Positions 5,132 through 11,983 of a stretch of 12,930 nucleotides of DNA are shown here, in pieces. The notes below the pieces were generated by a model that did not search any database, was not told where the DNA came from, and saw only the letters and a list, made by a program, of their open reading frames with translations. The stretch comes from DATKGP01 sp035510775. GTDB taxonomy: Bacteria; Patescibacteriota; UBA1384; 2-12-FULL-50-11. The stretch is from positions 1 to 12,930 of the forward strand of contig DATKGP010000017.1 of NCBI GenBank assembly GCA_035510775.1, read 5' to 3'. Every line of letters starts with the position of its first letter. Position 1 is the first letter of the stretch. Position numbers and translations under genes: made by a program.

Positions 5132-5833
5132 TCAGCGAGAGAAGACCTGGCTGTCAGCGCGCCAATCACGCGGGCCCGTGAGCGGATAGGCCTCGACAAA
5201 CCAGCAGCGGCAGTCGGAGCACCAGTCGCAGCGGACGGCCCAGATAGTTCCGGCATCGTCGCGGATGTAGAAGATGTTGGCATAGCCATTGACGAGCAGA
5301 TCACCCGCTTGGCCTGCGCCTTGCTTCTCCATCGCTCCGAACATCGTCGCTAGGTTGGTTTCGACGATTTCTTCGCCGCCGAGCTCCTTGATAATCAGAC
5401 CGTCGACAGAGTTTTTGCGAAGCCTATGGACTCGCAGTTGCTGTGCCGGCACGTCGATTTCATTCTTGCCCGAAAAGTGCTTTTTGAAGTTGTCTCCAAG
5501 CCAGCCGATAACGACACCATCTTGGGTGCCTATGGCAAACTTCTCCTTGGCACTAAACGCCTCGACCGCCGGGTACGAAACCATCGTGAAGGGCTCGAGA
5601 AGAGCCGAGTCGATCATCTTGCCGATCATCCCGATCTTCACCATGATTCTGATGAGCTCGGGCATTGCCAGCTCCAGGAAGAGGCCGCCGTTCTCGTTGA
5701 TGCTTTGCAGCATATCCGGAGTCAACGTACCCTCCTTGAGAGCCTTGCGAGCCGAGTGCCGAGTTAGATCGGCCATTTGCTCGATCTTGCCGGTAACGTC
5801 GATTTCTTGATCGTGATCAGTTCTCACCGTCAT
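5132..5833 (-). CDS. DGR target (variable) protein
   Basis: 233 aa from the ATG complementary to 5831-5833, preceded by AAGGAG at 4 bases; the overlapping TTG at 5836 is too close to that site. The N-terminal 180 residues have no signal peptide or membrane span and no domain I can name. They contain HRLRKNSVDGLIIKELGGEE (136-155) and NGYANIFYIRD (182-192), which lead into the variable C-terminus in targets of this CPR-like type. VR codes residues 197-233, and the varied positions are R201, D203, C205, C208, C210, F212, Y216, L218, G220, R222, R225 and S228. This pattern fits a C-type-lectin-like ligand-binding fold, inferred by analogy. The protein is probably cytosolic. It has its own promoter (5952-5980), a structured leader and a terminator. 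The ligand is unknown. Confidence 0.92.
   Translation of the reverse strand: MTVRTDHDQEIDVTGKIEQMADLTRHSARKALKEGTLTPDMLQSINENGGLFLELAMPELIRIMVKIGMIGKMIDSALLEPFTMVSYPAVEAFSAKEKFAIGTQDGVVIGWLGDNFKKHFSGKNEIDVPAQQLRVHRLRKNSVDGLIIKELGGEEIVETNLATMFGAMEKQGAGQAGDLLVNGYANIFYIRDDAGTIWAVRCDWCSDCRCWFVEAYPLTGPRDWRADSQVFSR
5135..5245 (-). repeat. DGR variable repeat (VR) at the 3' end of the target gene
   Basis: The mutated partner of TR, coding residues 197-233 of the target. The 3' 16 bases in the minus sense (complement of 5135-5150, CCAGGTCTTCTCTCGC) are identical to TR and are the likely initiation-of-mutagenic-homing segment. The TGA stop (5132-5134) follows at once, outside the repeat. Changes relative to TR-encoded residues are N to R, D, C, C, F, Y, G, R, R and S, plus Y to C and I to L. 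Trp, Asp and the VFSR ending are kept. Confidence 0.97.
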
Positions 5834-5843
5834 CAATCTCCTT

Positions 5844-5858
5844 GCGGCTTCTTGCCGC
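5844..5858 (-). promoter_or_regulatory. Small hairpin next to the target ribosome binding site
   Basis: On the minus strand GCGGC-AAGAA-GCCGC forms a 5-bp GC stem ending 2 bases before AAGGAG and 12 bases before the ATG. It could hold the ribosome binding site open or be a protein or RNA contact. The structure is seen in sequence; a role is inferred. Confidence 0.5.
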
Positions 5859-5880
5859 GGTCGTGTTCTCTCTCATGATT

Positions 5881-5927
5881 GAGATGAGTTACCTAAGAAC
5901 AATTATTGTTCTTAAAAAGCTCACCTC
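5881..5927 (-). promoter_or_regulatory. Large two-part inverted repeat in the target gene leader
   Basis: The inner arms TAAGAACAA (5894-5902) and TTGTTCTTA (5906-5914) are perfect complements around TTA. The outer arms 5881-5890 and 5918-5927 pair at 8 of 10 positions, one more being a G-U wobble in RNA, with symmetric 3-base internal gaps. It lies in the roughly 110-base leader between promoter and start. It could be an mRNA stem-loop, an operator for a dimeric repressor, or both. It has no T-tract, so it is not a simple terminator. Confidence 0.65.
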
Positions 5928-5951
5928 AATACTTGTTTAATGTACACCGAG

Positions 5952-5980
5952 ACTATACTATATATTACCTGAAAAATCAA
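5952..5980 (-). promoter_or_regulatory. Sigma-70-type promoter of the DGR target gene
   Basis: On the minus strand TTGATT (complement of 5975-5980), a 17-base spacer and TATAGT (complement of 5952-5957) form the best promoter match in the window. It predicts a start near 5945 and a leader of about 110 bases. The adjoining surface-protein gene ends at 6010 without a visible terminator, so read-through is also possible. Confidence 0.65.
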
Positions 5981-6009
5981 GGGTCTAGCGGGAATTCTTG
6001 ACTTCGAGG

Positions 6010-8412
6010 TTACGGCCGGACGATTTGGTTGCCGCTTTGGGTAATGGTCATCTGGGTAGCCGGATCAGCCCAGTAGAAGTTAGTAGCGGCTGGGGAAACA
6101 AGGGTGTTGTTGTTCATCACCAGGGTGCCGATGGCGTTGGCCAAGACATTGACGGCCACGTGGTTGGAGCCCGGCACATTGTAGGTGATGGTGTTGTTGT
6201 TGAATGTTAGATTCATCGGGGCTCGAGTGACGCCTTCCACCGGCGGAGCACCGTTGGAAACCTGCAGAGCCACGAAATCTGGATTGCTAATATTAAAGGC
6301 GGAGTTGGTGATTTCCACCGGTCCGTAAATTGACGGGTCGAGCTGTTCACCGATTTGATTAATTTCAAACCTGGCACCAGCAAATGTCGAGTGATCAAAC
6401 TTCAACTTGCCAAATGGCCCACTCAAAAACAGGAAGTCGTAGTAGGAATCAGTCGACCGATCGAAGGTGTCGTTAAGAAACTCGACGTCGGCCAGGGTAT
6501 AGTCGTGGTCAGAATAGAAACTGACCGCGTCCGTCAGGTGACTGTTTTCGATAATAAACGGATACGGCGAGAAGCTTAACGTCCCTCCGTTGAAGGTACA
6601 GTTATCGACTGTCACCTCGTCACCGTCCAGCCAAGCGGCATTGCCCAAAGAGATGTCGCTGTTGCCGCGGCAGTTTTCCAAAAGAATTCGCCGGCTATTC
6701 ATGCCGTGAGAATCGAAACCGCTGACCTCGGTATCAGTGGTAGTATAGTCGACGGCTCCGGCATGCATAATTATCCCATGCCTAATGCCGGTGACTCCGC
6801 CAATCGACTGCCAATTGGAGATATTGCCAAAACGGGAGCGGTCGACACTGAAGCCGTAACCAGCCCCGGCACCGCTGGAAGAGGCATCGCTAATGATGCC
6901 ATCACTGGCGTTGACGTTGCGGCAGAGCGTTATCTGGATGGCGGCGTTGGAGAAATTCTTGACTCGGACGTCGCTAATAGTAAGGTTTTCCACGAGATTG
7001 GCCGAAATAAAACCGAACGAGGCGTCACCAGCATCACCGAACTTGCCGTCAAACCCCAAACCTTGGATGGTGATGTTTTTGTTCAAACTACTGGCGTAAC
7101 CAAGAGTAGCCTTGTTGACCTCGCTGTAGTCACGACCGATTGGAATGTCTAAGGTCACCACCCCAGTGTCCGGGTTGTAACCCGTCGAGTGGACAATCTC
7201 GCCGGTGTAATAGATGCACCAGGGGGCTTTTTTGCTAGTGACACAAGTCTCGTCCCAGAGAGCAAAAGCCTTACCGGCACCAACGAAAGCCTGTTGGCCA
7301 CCTTTGATCGTTAGGGTGGTGTCGCCTTGGTGAGCTTGTTGAATAAGCCAACCATCGCCGCCTTCGACACCGCGAGTCTGGCCGGGCACACCCCACATTC
7401 CCGAGATAGTCATACCCACGGTAATGGCGGCATTGGTGTTATCGAGACGAACGTTCGGGGTAACAAAAACAGTTTTGTCTTTACCGGCGCCATAGAGCTT
7501 AAAATTACTCGTGCCGTAGGGGATTTGAATATTGGAGTCGATTCGGTAGGTACAGGCCGGTAGATAGTAAGAAGTTTGGCCGTCGGCAATAGCCTGTTGG
7601 ATGCCGGCATTAATCCAGATTGAGTTGTCTTCGTCGAGTCGACTGCAGGCCGGCGGGCTGTCGTTATAGGTAATAGTGACAGTATTGGTGATGGCGGTGC
7701 CGAGAGTGGCGCTGGTCGGTGTTTGAAGAGTAAAAACAACCGTTTTATCCGGCCCGCTAATATTATGGTTAATGACCTGAAAGGTGATATCGCCGCTAGT
7801 TACATGGGCGGGAATTGTTAGGCTACTGCCCGGGTCGGTGTAATCGGTACCGCCGCCGGTGGCCGAGCCGGTAATGGAATAGGGAATCGTCACCGGATTA
7901 TCCGGCGAGCTGGACAGCCCGACGGTCAGCATCACTGTGCCGGCGCTCTCGGGTAAGGCCTGATCGCTAGAGGAGAAATTCACGACCGGCAGAGTCGGGT
8001 TGTTATTATTGCCGTTATTATTGTCACCGTTGTTGTCGCCGTTATTGTTATTATTGCCACTACCATTGTTATTATTACTATTGCCGCTACTACTATCGCT
8101 ACTATTACTACCGCTGCCCGACGACGATCCGCTGCTTCCACTATTCTTTTTCTTGACGGTAATCTTGCCAGTTGACGTCTTGGTTTGAGCCGGCGGGGTG
8201 GCATCGCCGTAGGCAATCGTCTGGCCATCAGTGGTCGCCACCGTGCCGCTGTCACCTTCAGCAGGAATATTTAGTTGGTCGCTAGAATGGGCAGTGTCTT
8301 TAATAAAATACCCACGGAGTTTACCGCCCAGCGGAGTGGCTAGGGCGATGAAAAGTGTCAGACCAAAGCAGCCGACGACAATAAAGGTTAAACGCAATCT
8401 AAAGGCCAACAT
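6010..8412 (-). CDS. Large surface protein: anchor, Asn/Ser linker, Calx-beta domain, parallel beta-helix
   Basis: 800 aa. An N-terminal hydrophobic segment (about 8-28) acts as signal or anchor. Residues 90-139 are an extreme Ser/Gly then Asn/Gly/Asp linker. Residues 142-251 match a Calx-beta domain (VVNFSSSDQALPESAGTV through TNTVTITYND). From about 256 the sequence is a right-handed beta-helix of the pectate-lyase-3 type: IQQAIADGQTSYYLPACTYR, then repeated short turns such as NITIQGLGFDG, NLTISDVRVKN, VTVDNCTFNG and LTFNNNTITY. Such proteins act as adhesins, polysaccharide-binding or polysaccharide-cutting surface proteins; I cannot see conserved catalytic residues, so enzyme activity is open. 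The start is supported by AAAGGAAA upstream. It follows the 219-aa anchored protein by 35 bases, probably as one operon. The linker DNA is a triplet-rich imperfect repeat (about 8000-8140). Confidence 0.8.
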   Translation of the reverse strand: MLAFRLRLTFIVVGCFGLTLFIALATPLGGKLRGYFIKDTAHSSDQLNIPAEGDSGTVATTDGQTIAYGDATPPAQTKTSTGKITVKKKNSGSSGSSSGSGSNSSDSSSGNSNNNNGSGNNNNNGDNNGDNNNGNNNNPTLPVVNFSSSDQALPESAGTVMLTVGLSSSPDNPVTIPYSITGSATGGGTDYTDPGSSLTIPAHVTSGDITFQVINHNISGPDKTVVFTLQTPTSATLGTAITNTVTITYNDSPPACSRLDEDNSIWINAGIQQAIADGQTSYYLPACTYRIDSNIQIPYGTSNFKLYGAGKDKTVFVTPNVRLDNTNAAITVGMTISGMWGVPGQTRGVEGGDGWLIQQAHQGDTTLTIKGGQQAFVGAGKAFALWDETCVTSKKAPWCIYYTGEIVHSTGYNPDTGVVTLDIPIGRDYSEVNKATLGYASSLNKNITIQGLGFDGKFGDAGDASFGFISANLVENLTISDVRVKNFSNAAIQITLCRNVNASDGIISDASSSGAGAGYGFSVDRSRFGNISNWQSIGGVTGIRHGIIMHAGAVDYTTTDTEVSGFDSHGMNSRRILLENCRGNSDISLGNAAWLDGDEVTVDNCTFNGGTLSFSPYPFIIENSHLTDAVSFYSDHDYTLADVEFLNDTFDRSTDSYYDFLFLSGPFGKLKFDHSTFAGARFEINQIGEQLDPSIYGPVEITNSAFNISNPDFVALQVSNGAPPVEGVTRAPMNLTFNNNTITYNVPGSNHVAVNVLANAIGTLVMNNNTLVSPAATNFYWADPATQMTITQSGNQIVRP
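8000..8110 (-). repeat. Triplet-type low-complexity tract coding the Asn/Gly/Ser linker
   Basis: The plus strand is made of imperfect tta/ttg/gcc triplets (for example ttattattgccgttattatt), coding runs of Asn, Gly, Asp and Ser on the minus strand. Such tracts can change length by slippage in whole codons, which would alter linker length without breaking the frame. Confidence 0.7.
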
Positions 8413-8447
8413 TACAGTTTCCTTTACTTGAATGTTGGCATTGGTGA

Positions 8448-9107
8448 CTAAAGGCTAGCATTATAGTCTCCGGCGGGGTTAGGCTGGCTAGCGGTCGAGG
8501 CGGGTAAGGCGCAGCATTTAGTAATGTCGAAGGTTGGATTGCTCTCGGCCAAGGTTTGGGTGTAGGTGCCACTGCCGATTGGTTTGTTGACGTCTATCGC
8601 TGCCAGAGCAGCCGTCTGAATTTTCTGATCGGTCTTGCTGAAGGTGTTGGCGATGATCTTTGAGGTGGCTGGGTCGAGAACAAACGGACCAGCTAGACCA
8701 GTTTTTTGGGTGGTCGCTTGAGAATTTTTGGGCCGATACTGGCAGGAACCGTCGTTGCTGTAGTCCATGGAGACTTGATAGTCGTTGGCATTTAAAATTA
8801 CTACCCGGACTAGACCAGCCGGTACGAGTGTTTTGTCAACCGAGGCGTCGTAGTACTTATAGCTAATGCCGGCCTTGGCCGGTTTGGCGGTTACGGTTTG
8901 CAGACAAGGGTTGGCCGTCTGAAGTTGGCTGTCAATTTGGCGCAAGAGTTGCTGACTGATGGCATTGCCAACCGTCCGCTCGATAGCTTGGGGGCTGGAG
9001 CTATCTTCAAAAGCCTGGCCGTTGATGTTGGCAAAGACCACCAGAGCCAAAAACACCCCTGCCAGGCCGGTGATAACATACACCGCCCACTTGACTGGTT
9101 TGCTCAT
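8448..9107 (-). CDS. Membrane-anchored hypothetical protein
   Basis: 219 aa, not recognised. Residues 7-26 form one hydrophobic span after a basic start (MSKPVK), so the rest is probably extracytoplasmic. The body begins with a helical stretch (PQAIERTVGNAISQQLLRQI, 39-58) and then mixed sequence without a low-complexity linker. Cysteines include one near residue 68 (NPCLQT), one in DGSCQYRP, and a CC pair in DITKCCALPA near the C-terminus, so disulfides are possible. It is the first gene of a minus-strand pair with the 800-aa surface protein 35 bases downstream, and faces the flavin operon divergently. It might be a partner or assembly factor of the surface protein, on position alone. I see no clear ribosome binding site at the ATG; the 135-base region up to 9243 must hold both promoters. 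Confidence 0.75.
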   Translation of the reverse strand: MSKPVKWAVYVITGLAGVFLALVVFANINGQAFEDSSSPQAIERTVGNAISQQLLRQIDSQLQTANPCLQTVTAKPAKAGISYKYYDASVDKTLVPAGLVRVVILNANDYQVSMDYSNDGSCQYRPKNSQATTQKTGLAGPFVLDPATSKIIANTFSKTDQKIQTAALAAIDVNKPIGSGTYTQTLAESNPTFDITKCCALPASTASQPNPAGDYNASL

Positions 9108-9205
9108 GGCTTTGGTTGTGTAATCGCTGATAAACTAAATGTAAGCGCTAACGGGCAGACTGTAAAGTTGGTCTCGGTTTCAGCAGCCATCTTAAGCCAA
9201 GATTA

Positions 9206-9235
9206 AGCTAATTTTCAGCCTCATTTAGCTACGAT
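9206..9235 (+). promoter_or_regulatory. Candidate promoter/operator of the flavin operon
   Basis: TACGAT (9230-9235) lies 7 bases before the ATG at 9243, suggesting leaderless or near-leaderless transcription. The inverted repeat AGCTAA (9206-9211) and TTAGCT (9225-9230), 13 bases apart, covers the expected promoter spacer. No good -35 is seen. Confidence 0.35.
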
Positions 9236-9242
9236 AAATCAA

Positions 9243-9686
9243 ATGAAAAAAATGTTTCTATCTCTTTTGGTGATAGCCGGATTTGGCATTTATGTCCTGG
9301 CACTTCGTCGCAGTGGGAGCACGTCTGTGGGAACCGTCAGCGCTCCAGGTTTAAACGGTTCGTCTAATACCAACTCAAGCATTCCGAGCTCCGTTCCGGC
9401 AAGTGGTTATAAAAACGGAACGTATACTGGCAGCGTCGCTGATGCTTTTTACGGCAACGTCCAAGTACAGGTAACGATTGCCGGCGGTAAGATTACCGAC
9501 GTCAAATTCCTCGATTATCCCCAGGATCGCAATACCTCGCGTCAAATTAACTCGCAGGCAATGCCGTACCTGACGCAGGAAGCTATCCAAGCCCAAAGCG
9601 CCAACGTCGATATCGTCTCCGGCGCCACCGCCACCAGCGGCGCTTTTCAGCAGTCGCTCTCTTCCGCCCTCCAGCAAGCTTCCTAA
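9243..9686 (+). CDS. Membrane-anchored FMN-binding-domain protein with flavinylation motif
   Basis: 147 aa. A signal anchor (about 3-20) is followed by a Ser/Asn/Pro-rich linker (24-54) and one FMN-bind domain (about 55-147), as in NqrC/RnfG and related small proteins: GYKNGTYTGSV, then VQVQVTIAGGKITDVKFLDY, then DIVSGATATS at 123-132. SGAT fits the ApbE target motif in which FMN is joined by a phosphoester to the last Thr, here T129. The domain should sit outside the membrane and relay electrons. The next gene, starting 1 base after its stop, is ApbE, and the third is the membrane reductase, so the three form a self-contained transfer chain. The final acceptor is not shown by the sequence. 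Confidence 0.88.
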   Translation: MKKMFLSLLVIAGFGIYVLALRRSGSTSVGTVSAPGLNGSSNTNSSIPSSVPASGYKNGTYTGSVADAFYGNVQVQVTIAGGKITDVKFLDYPQDRNTSRQINSQAMPYLTQEAIQAQSANVDIVSGATATSGAFQQSLSSALQQAS

Positions 9687-9687
9687 G

Positions 9688-10431
9688 ATGCGCCGCTCGA
9701 GAACAATGCTGACGATGCCAGTCACCGTCGAGATTATCGGTAATGGGATAAGGCGAGCAGATTTTCAGACCGTTTACAATATCTTTAATCAAGCCGACCG
9801 AATTTTCAGCACTTTTAGAGATGACAGTGAAATTAGCCGAATCAACCGCGGAGAGATTTCTATTCACCAAGCTAGTCCGACTCTGCGATATGTTTTAGCT
9901 CTGGCCGAAGCGACCAAAAAAGACACCAGCGGCTATTTTGATATCCATCGACCCGACGGTCTCGATCCGTTGGGAATCGTTAAGGGTTGGATGATTAACG
10001 AAGCTGCCAAAGAGTTGCGTCGCCGAGGCTTTAAAAATTTTTTCATCGAGGTCGGCGGCGATATCCAGGCCGACGGCTTGAGCGAGGAAGGGAAGAAGTG
10101 GCAAGTAGGGATTCGTAATCCTTTTAATAAGGAGGAAATCATTAAAGTTGTCGAGCTCTCCGCCTTCGGCATCGCCACCTCCGGCACCTACGAACGCGGC
10201 CGGCATATTTACAACCCGAAAAAGGATTTTGACGAGGCGAACAAAATAGTCAGTCTGACCGTCATCGGCTCGGATGTCTACGAAGCCGATCGGTTTGCCA
10301 CCGCCGCTTTCGCCATGGGGGAGAAAGGTATCCAATTTATCGAAAAACTGCCAGACTTTGAGGGGTACATGATTAATAGAAACGGTGTCGCCACCCTGAC
10401 AACTGGTTGGAAAAAACATGAAATACATTGA
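9688..10431 (+). CDS. apbE: ApbE-family FAD:protein FMN transferase
   Basis: 247 aa. ApbE attaches FMN from FAD to Thr or Ser in flavinylation motifs, using Mg2+. Family signatures in order: MPVTVEIIG (10-18), ADRIFSTFRDDSEISRIN (36-53), DPLGIVKGWMINEAAKEL (93-110), EVGGDIQADG (121-130), IATSGTYERGRHIYNPKK (162-179) and EADRFATAAFAMG (199-211) with the acidic metal-site region. The start at 9688 lies 1 base after the preceding stop; ATG 9706 (MLTMPV, six codons in) is an alternative. Neither form has a signal peptide or lipobox, whereas many ApbE proteins are exported. The last 14 bases overlap the reductase gene, indicating translational coupling. Its likely substrate is T129 of the FMN-binding-domain protein just upstream. 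Confidence 0.92.
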   Translation: MRRSRTMLTMPVTVEIIGNGIRRADFQTVYNIFNQADRIFSTFRDDSEISRINRGEISIHQASPTLRYVLALAEATKKDTSGYFDIHRPDGLDPLGIVKGWMINEAAKELRRRGFKNFFIEVGGDIQADGLSEEGKKWQVGIRNPFNKEEIIKVVELSAFGIATSGTYERGRHIYNPKKDFDEANKIVSLTVIGSDVYEADRFATAAFAMGEKGIQFIEKLPDFEGYMINRNGVATLTTGWKKHEIH

Positions 10432-11935
10432 CGATTTTTTGAACAAAACGGCCATGTACCGGTTAGTTCTGTACGTATTAATCGCTCTGGAAACTGCCGC
10501 GATAATTTTTGGCTTTTTAGGGATCCTGCCGTACGGCGGGCTGACGATGATTTTTTCGGCGGGGTTTTTAGTGGCCGTCTGTTTAACGGCCAATAAAATT
10601 TTCGCCCGAGTTTTCAACGTTACGGCTAATATTGACTCGCCAGACATCACTTCCCTAATCTTGGCGCTGATTATTACCCCTGGCTTATCCGTCGCCCACC
10701 TAATGTTTATGTTCTGGGCCGGAGTCTTGGCGATGGCCGGTAAATATATCGTTACCTACAACAAACGGCACGTCTTCAACCCGGCCGCCTTGGCGGTTGC
10801 TGCCACCGCAGTGTTTGCCGCCCAATCGGCCAGTTGGTGGGTGGGGACGTCGGTGATGCTGCCACTGGTAATTATCGGCGGCCTGTTAATCGTGAGGAAA
10901 ATTCGCCGAGCCGATATGCTAATTAGCTTTTTAGTTACGGCTCTGGCCACGGTTATTATCGGGAGTCTAATGAAAGCCGGGGGACAGGCGACCGTGATTG
11001 CTAACCTTAAAACCACCCTGCTTTATACCTCGCTGTTTTTCTTCGGCACGATTATGCTGACCGAGCCACTGACTACCCCACCGACGCGCGGCCGGCAAAT
11101 TGCCTACGGCGGCCTGGTTGGGATACTGTTCGCCCCGCAGTTTCACTTGGGCTCGTTTTACTTCACCCCAGAATTGGCACTGCTAGCCGGCAATGTTTTC
11201 TCGTTTTTAGTCAGCCCGAAAGACCATTTAATTCTCAAGCTCAAAGAAAAAATCCAACTCGGTCCGGACATTTTTGATTTTGTCTTTGCGCCGAACAAAA
11301 AGTTGGTTTTTGCCGCCGGTCAGTATCTGGAATGGACGCTGCCTGTGCCGAAAGCCGACTCCCGCGGTAATCGCCGCTACTTCACGATCGCCTCTTCCCC
11401 GACGGAAGGGGAGATTCGCCTGGGAGTAAAATTTTACCCGGAGCCGAGCCGATTTAAAGACGCCCTCCAGTCTCTTAAGCCCAACGACCAAATCGTCGCC
11501 TCGCAATTGGCCGGCACCTTCACTCTGCCGCGCAGTAAAAATGAGAAGCTGGTAATGATTGCCGGCGGCATCGGCGTGACGCCGTTTCGCAGCCAAATAA
11601 AATACCTCATCGATCAGGGTGAGCGGCGCGATATCATACTATTATATAGCGTCAAAACCGCCAGCGAGATTGTTTACCAAGACGTTTTCAAGGAAGCCGA
11701 GAACAAAATTGGCCTGCGAACGGTGCTTGTTCTCTCCGACAAGACCAAAGTTCCCGAAAATTGGCCGGGCGAGGTCGGTTTTATCGATGAAGCCATGATT
11801 AAGAAACACGTTCCAGATTTCCGCGAGCGGACTTTTTATCTTTCCGGCCCGGCCGCTATGGTCACGGCATTCGAAAAACTGCTCAAAACGATAGGCACGC
11901 GAAAAATCAAAAAAGACTACTTCCCGGGATTTTAA
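10418..11935 (+). CDS. NqrB/RnfD-like membrane domain fused to an FNR-type NAD(P)H:flavin reductase
   Basis: 505 aa, two parts. Residues 1-265 are polytopic, with hydrophobic segments through about 262 and NqrB/RnfD features: KRHVFNPAALAVAA (116-129) and MLTEPLTTPPTRGRQIAYGG (213-232). Residues 270-505 form a ferredoxin-NADP reductase-type domain: GQYLEWTLP (301-309), the FAD motif RRYFTIASSP (319-328), the nucleotide loop GGIGVTPFRS (383-392), SGPAAM (476-481) and the terminal KDYFPGF. The protein should oxidise cytosolic NAD(P)H and pass electrons through the membrane part to the flavinylated outer domain coded two genes upstream. The membrane part lacks a visible S-G-A-T flavinylation site such as NqrB/RnfD usually carry. 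A fusion like this replaces several subunits of Nqr or Rnf; ion pumping is not implied. Confidence 0.85.
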   Translation: MKYIDDFLNKTAMYRLVLYVLIALETAAIIFGFLGILPYGGLTMIFSAGFLVAVCLTANKIFARVFNVTANIDSPDITSLILALIITPGLSVAHLMFMFWAGVLAMAGKYIVTYNKRHVFNPAALAVAATAVFAAQSASWWVGTSVMLPLVIIGGLLIVRKIRRADMLISFLVTALATVIIGSLMKAGGQATVIANLKTTLLYTSLFFFGTIMLTEPLTTPPTRGRQIAYGGLVGILFAPQFHLGSFYFTPELALLAGNVFSFLVSPKDHLILKLKEKIQLGPDIFDFVFAPNKKLVFAAGQYLEWTLPVPKADSRGNRRYFTIASSPTEGEIRLGVKFYPEPSRFKDALQSLKPNDQIVASQLAGTFTLPRSKNEKLVMIAGGIGVTPFRSQIKYLIDQGERRDIILLYSVKTASEIVYQDVFKEAENKIGLRTVLVLSDKTKVPENWPGEVGFIDEAMIKKHVPDFRERTFYLSGPAAMVTAFEKLLKTIGTRKIKKDYFPGF

Positions 11936-11947
11936 GGCGCTCCACAG

Positions 11948-11979
11948 TTGATTTTCAGCTTCCAATAGTATTTAATACT
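11948..11979 (+). promoter_or_regulatory. Promoter and small palindrome at the response regulator start
   Basis: TTGATT (11948-11953), 17 bases, then TTTAAT (11971-11976) ends 7 bases before the ATG at 11984, which predicts a leaderless mRNA. AGTATTTAATACT (11967-11979) is a perfect inverted repeat about a central T over the -10 and could be an autoregulatory site. The -35 hexamer equals that of the DGR target promoter. Confidence 0.5.
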
Positions 11980-11983
11980 CAAC

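Noticed and set aside
4861..5304. 147-codon minus-strand frame covering VR and the downstream spacer
   Set aside because: It runs out of frame through the target gene and VR, crosses the target terminator, and has no ribosome site or familiar motif. Its N-terminal part is the shadow of the target.
5289..5810. 173-codon plus-strand frame antisense to the target gene
   Set aside because: It has no recognisable domain and mirrors the codon structure of the real minus-strand gene, whose VR pattern proves its frame.
5894..5914. LexA/SOS box
   Set aside because: The GAAC and GTTC halves are 7 bases apart, not the 4 of the Gram-positive-type LexA site.
5881..5927. Terminator of the 800-aa surface protein gene
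   Set aside because: There is no T-tract after the stem in the minus sense, and the target promoter lies between this hairpin and the end of that gene.
8000..8140. CRISPR-like repeat array
   Set aside because: The repeats are imperfect triplets coding an Asn/Gly/Ser linker, with no repeat-spacer periodicity and no cas genes.
9895..10650. 251-codon minus-strand frame antisense to apbE and the reductase gene
   Set aside because: The plus-strand ApbE and NqrB/RnfD motifs are unambiguous; the antisense frame has none.
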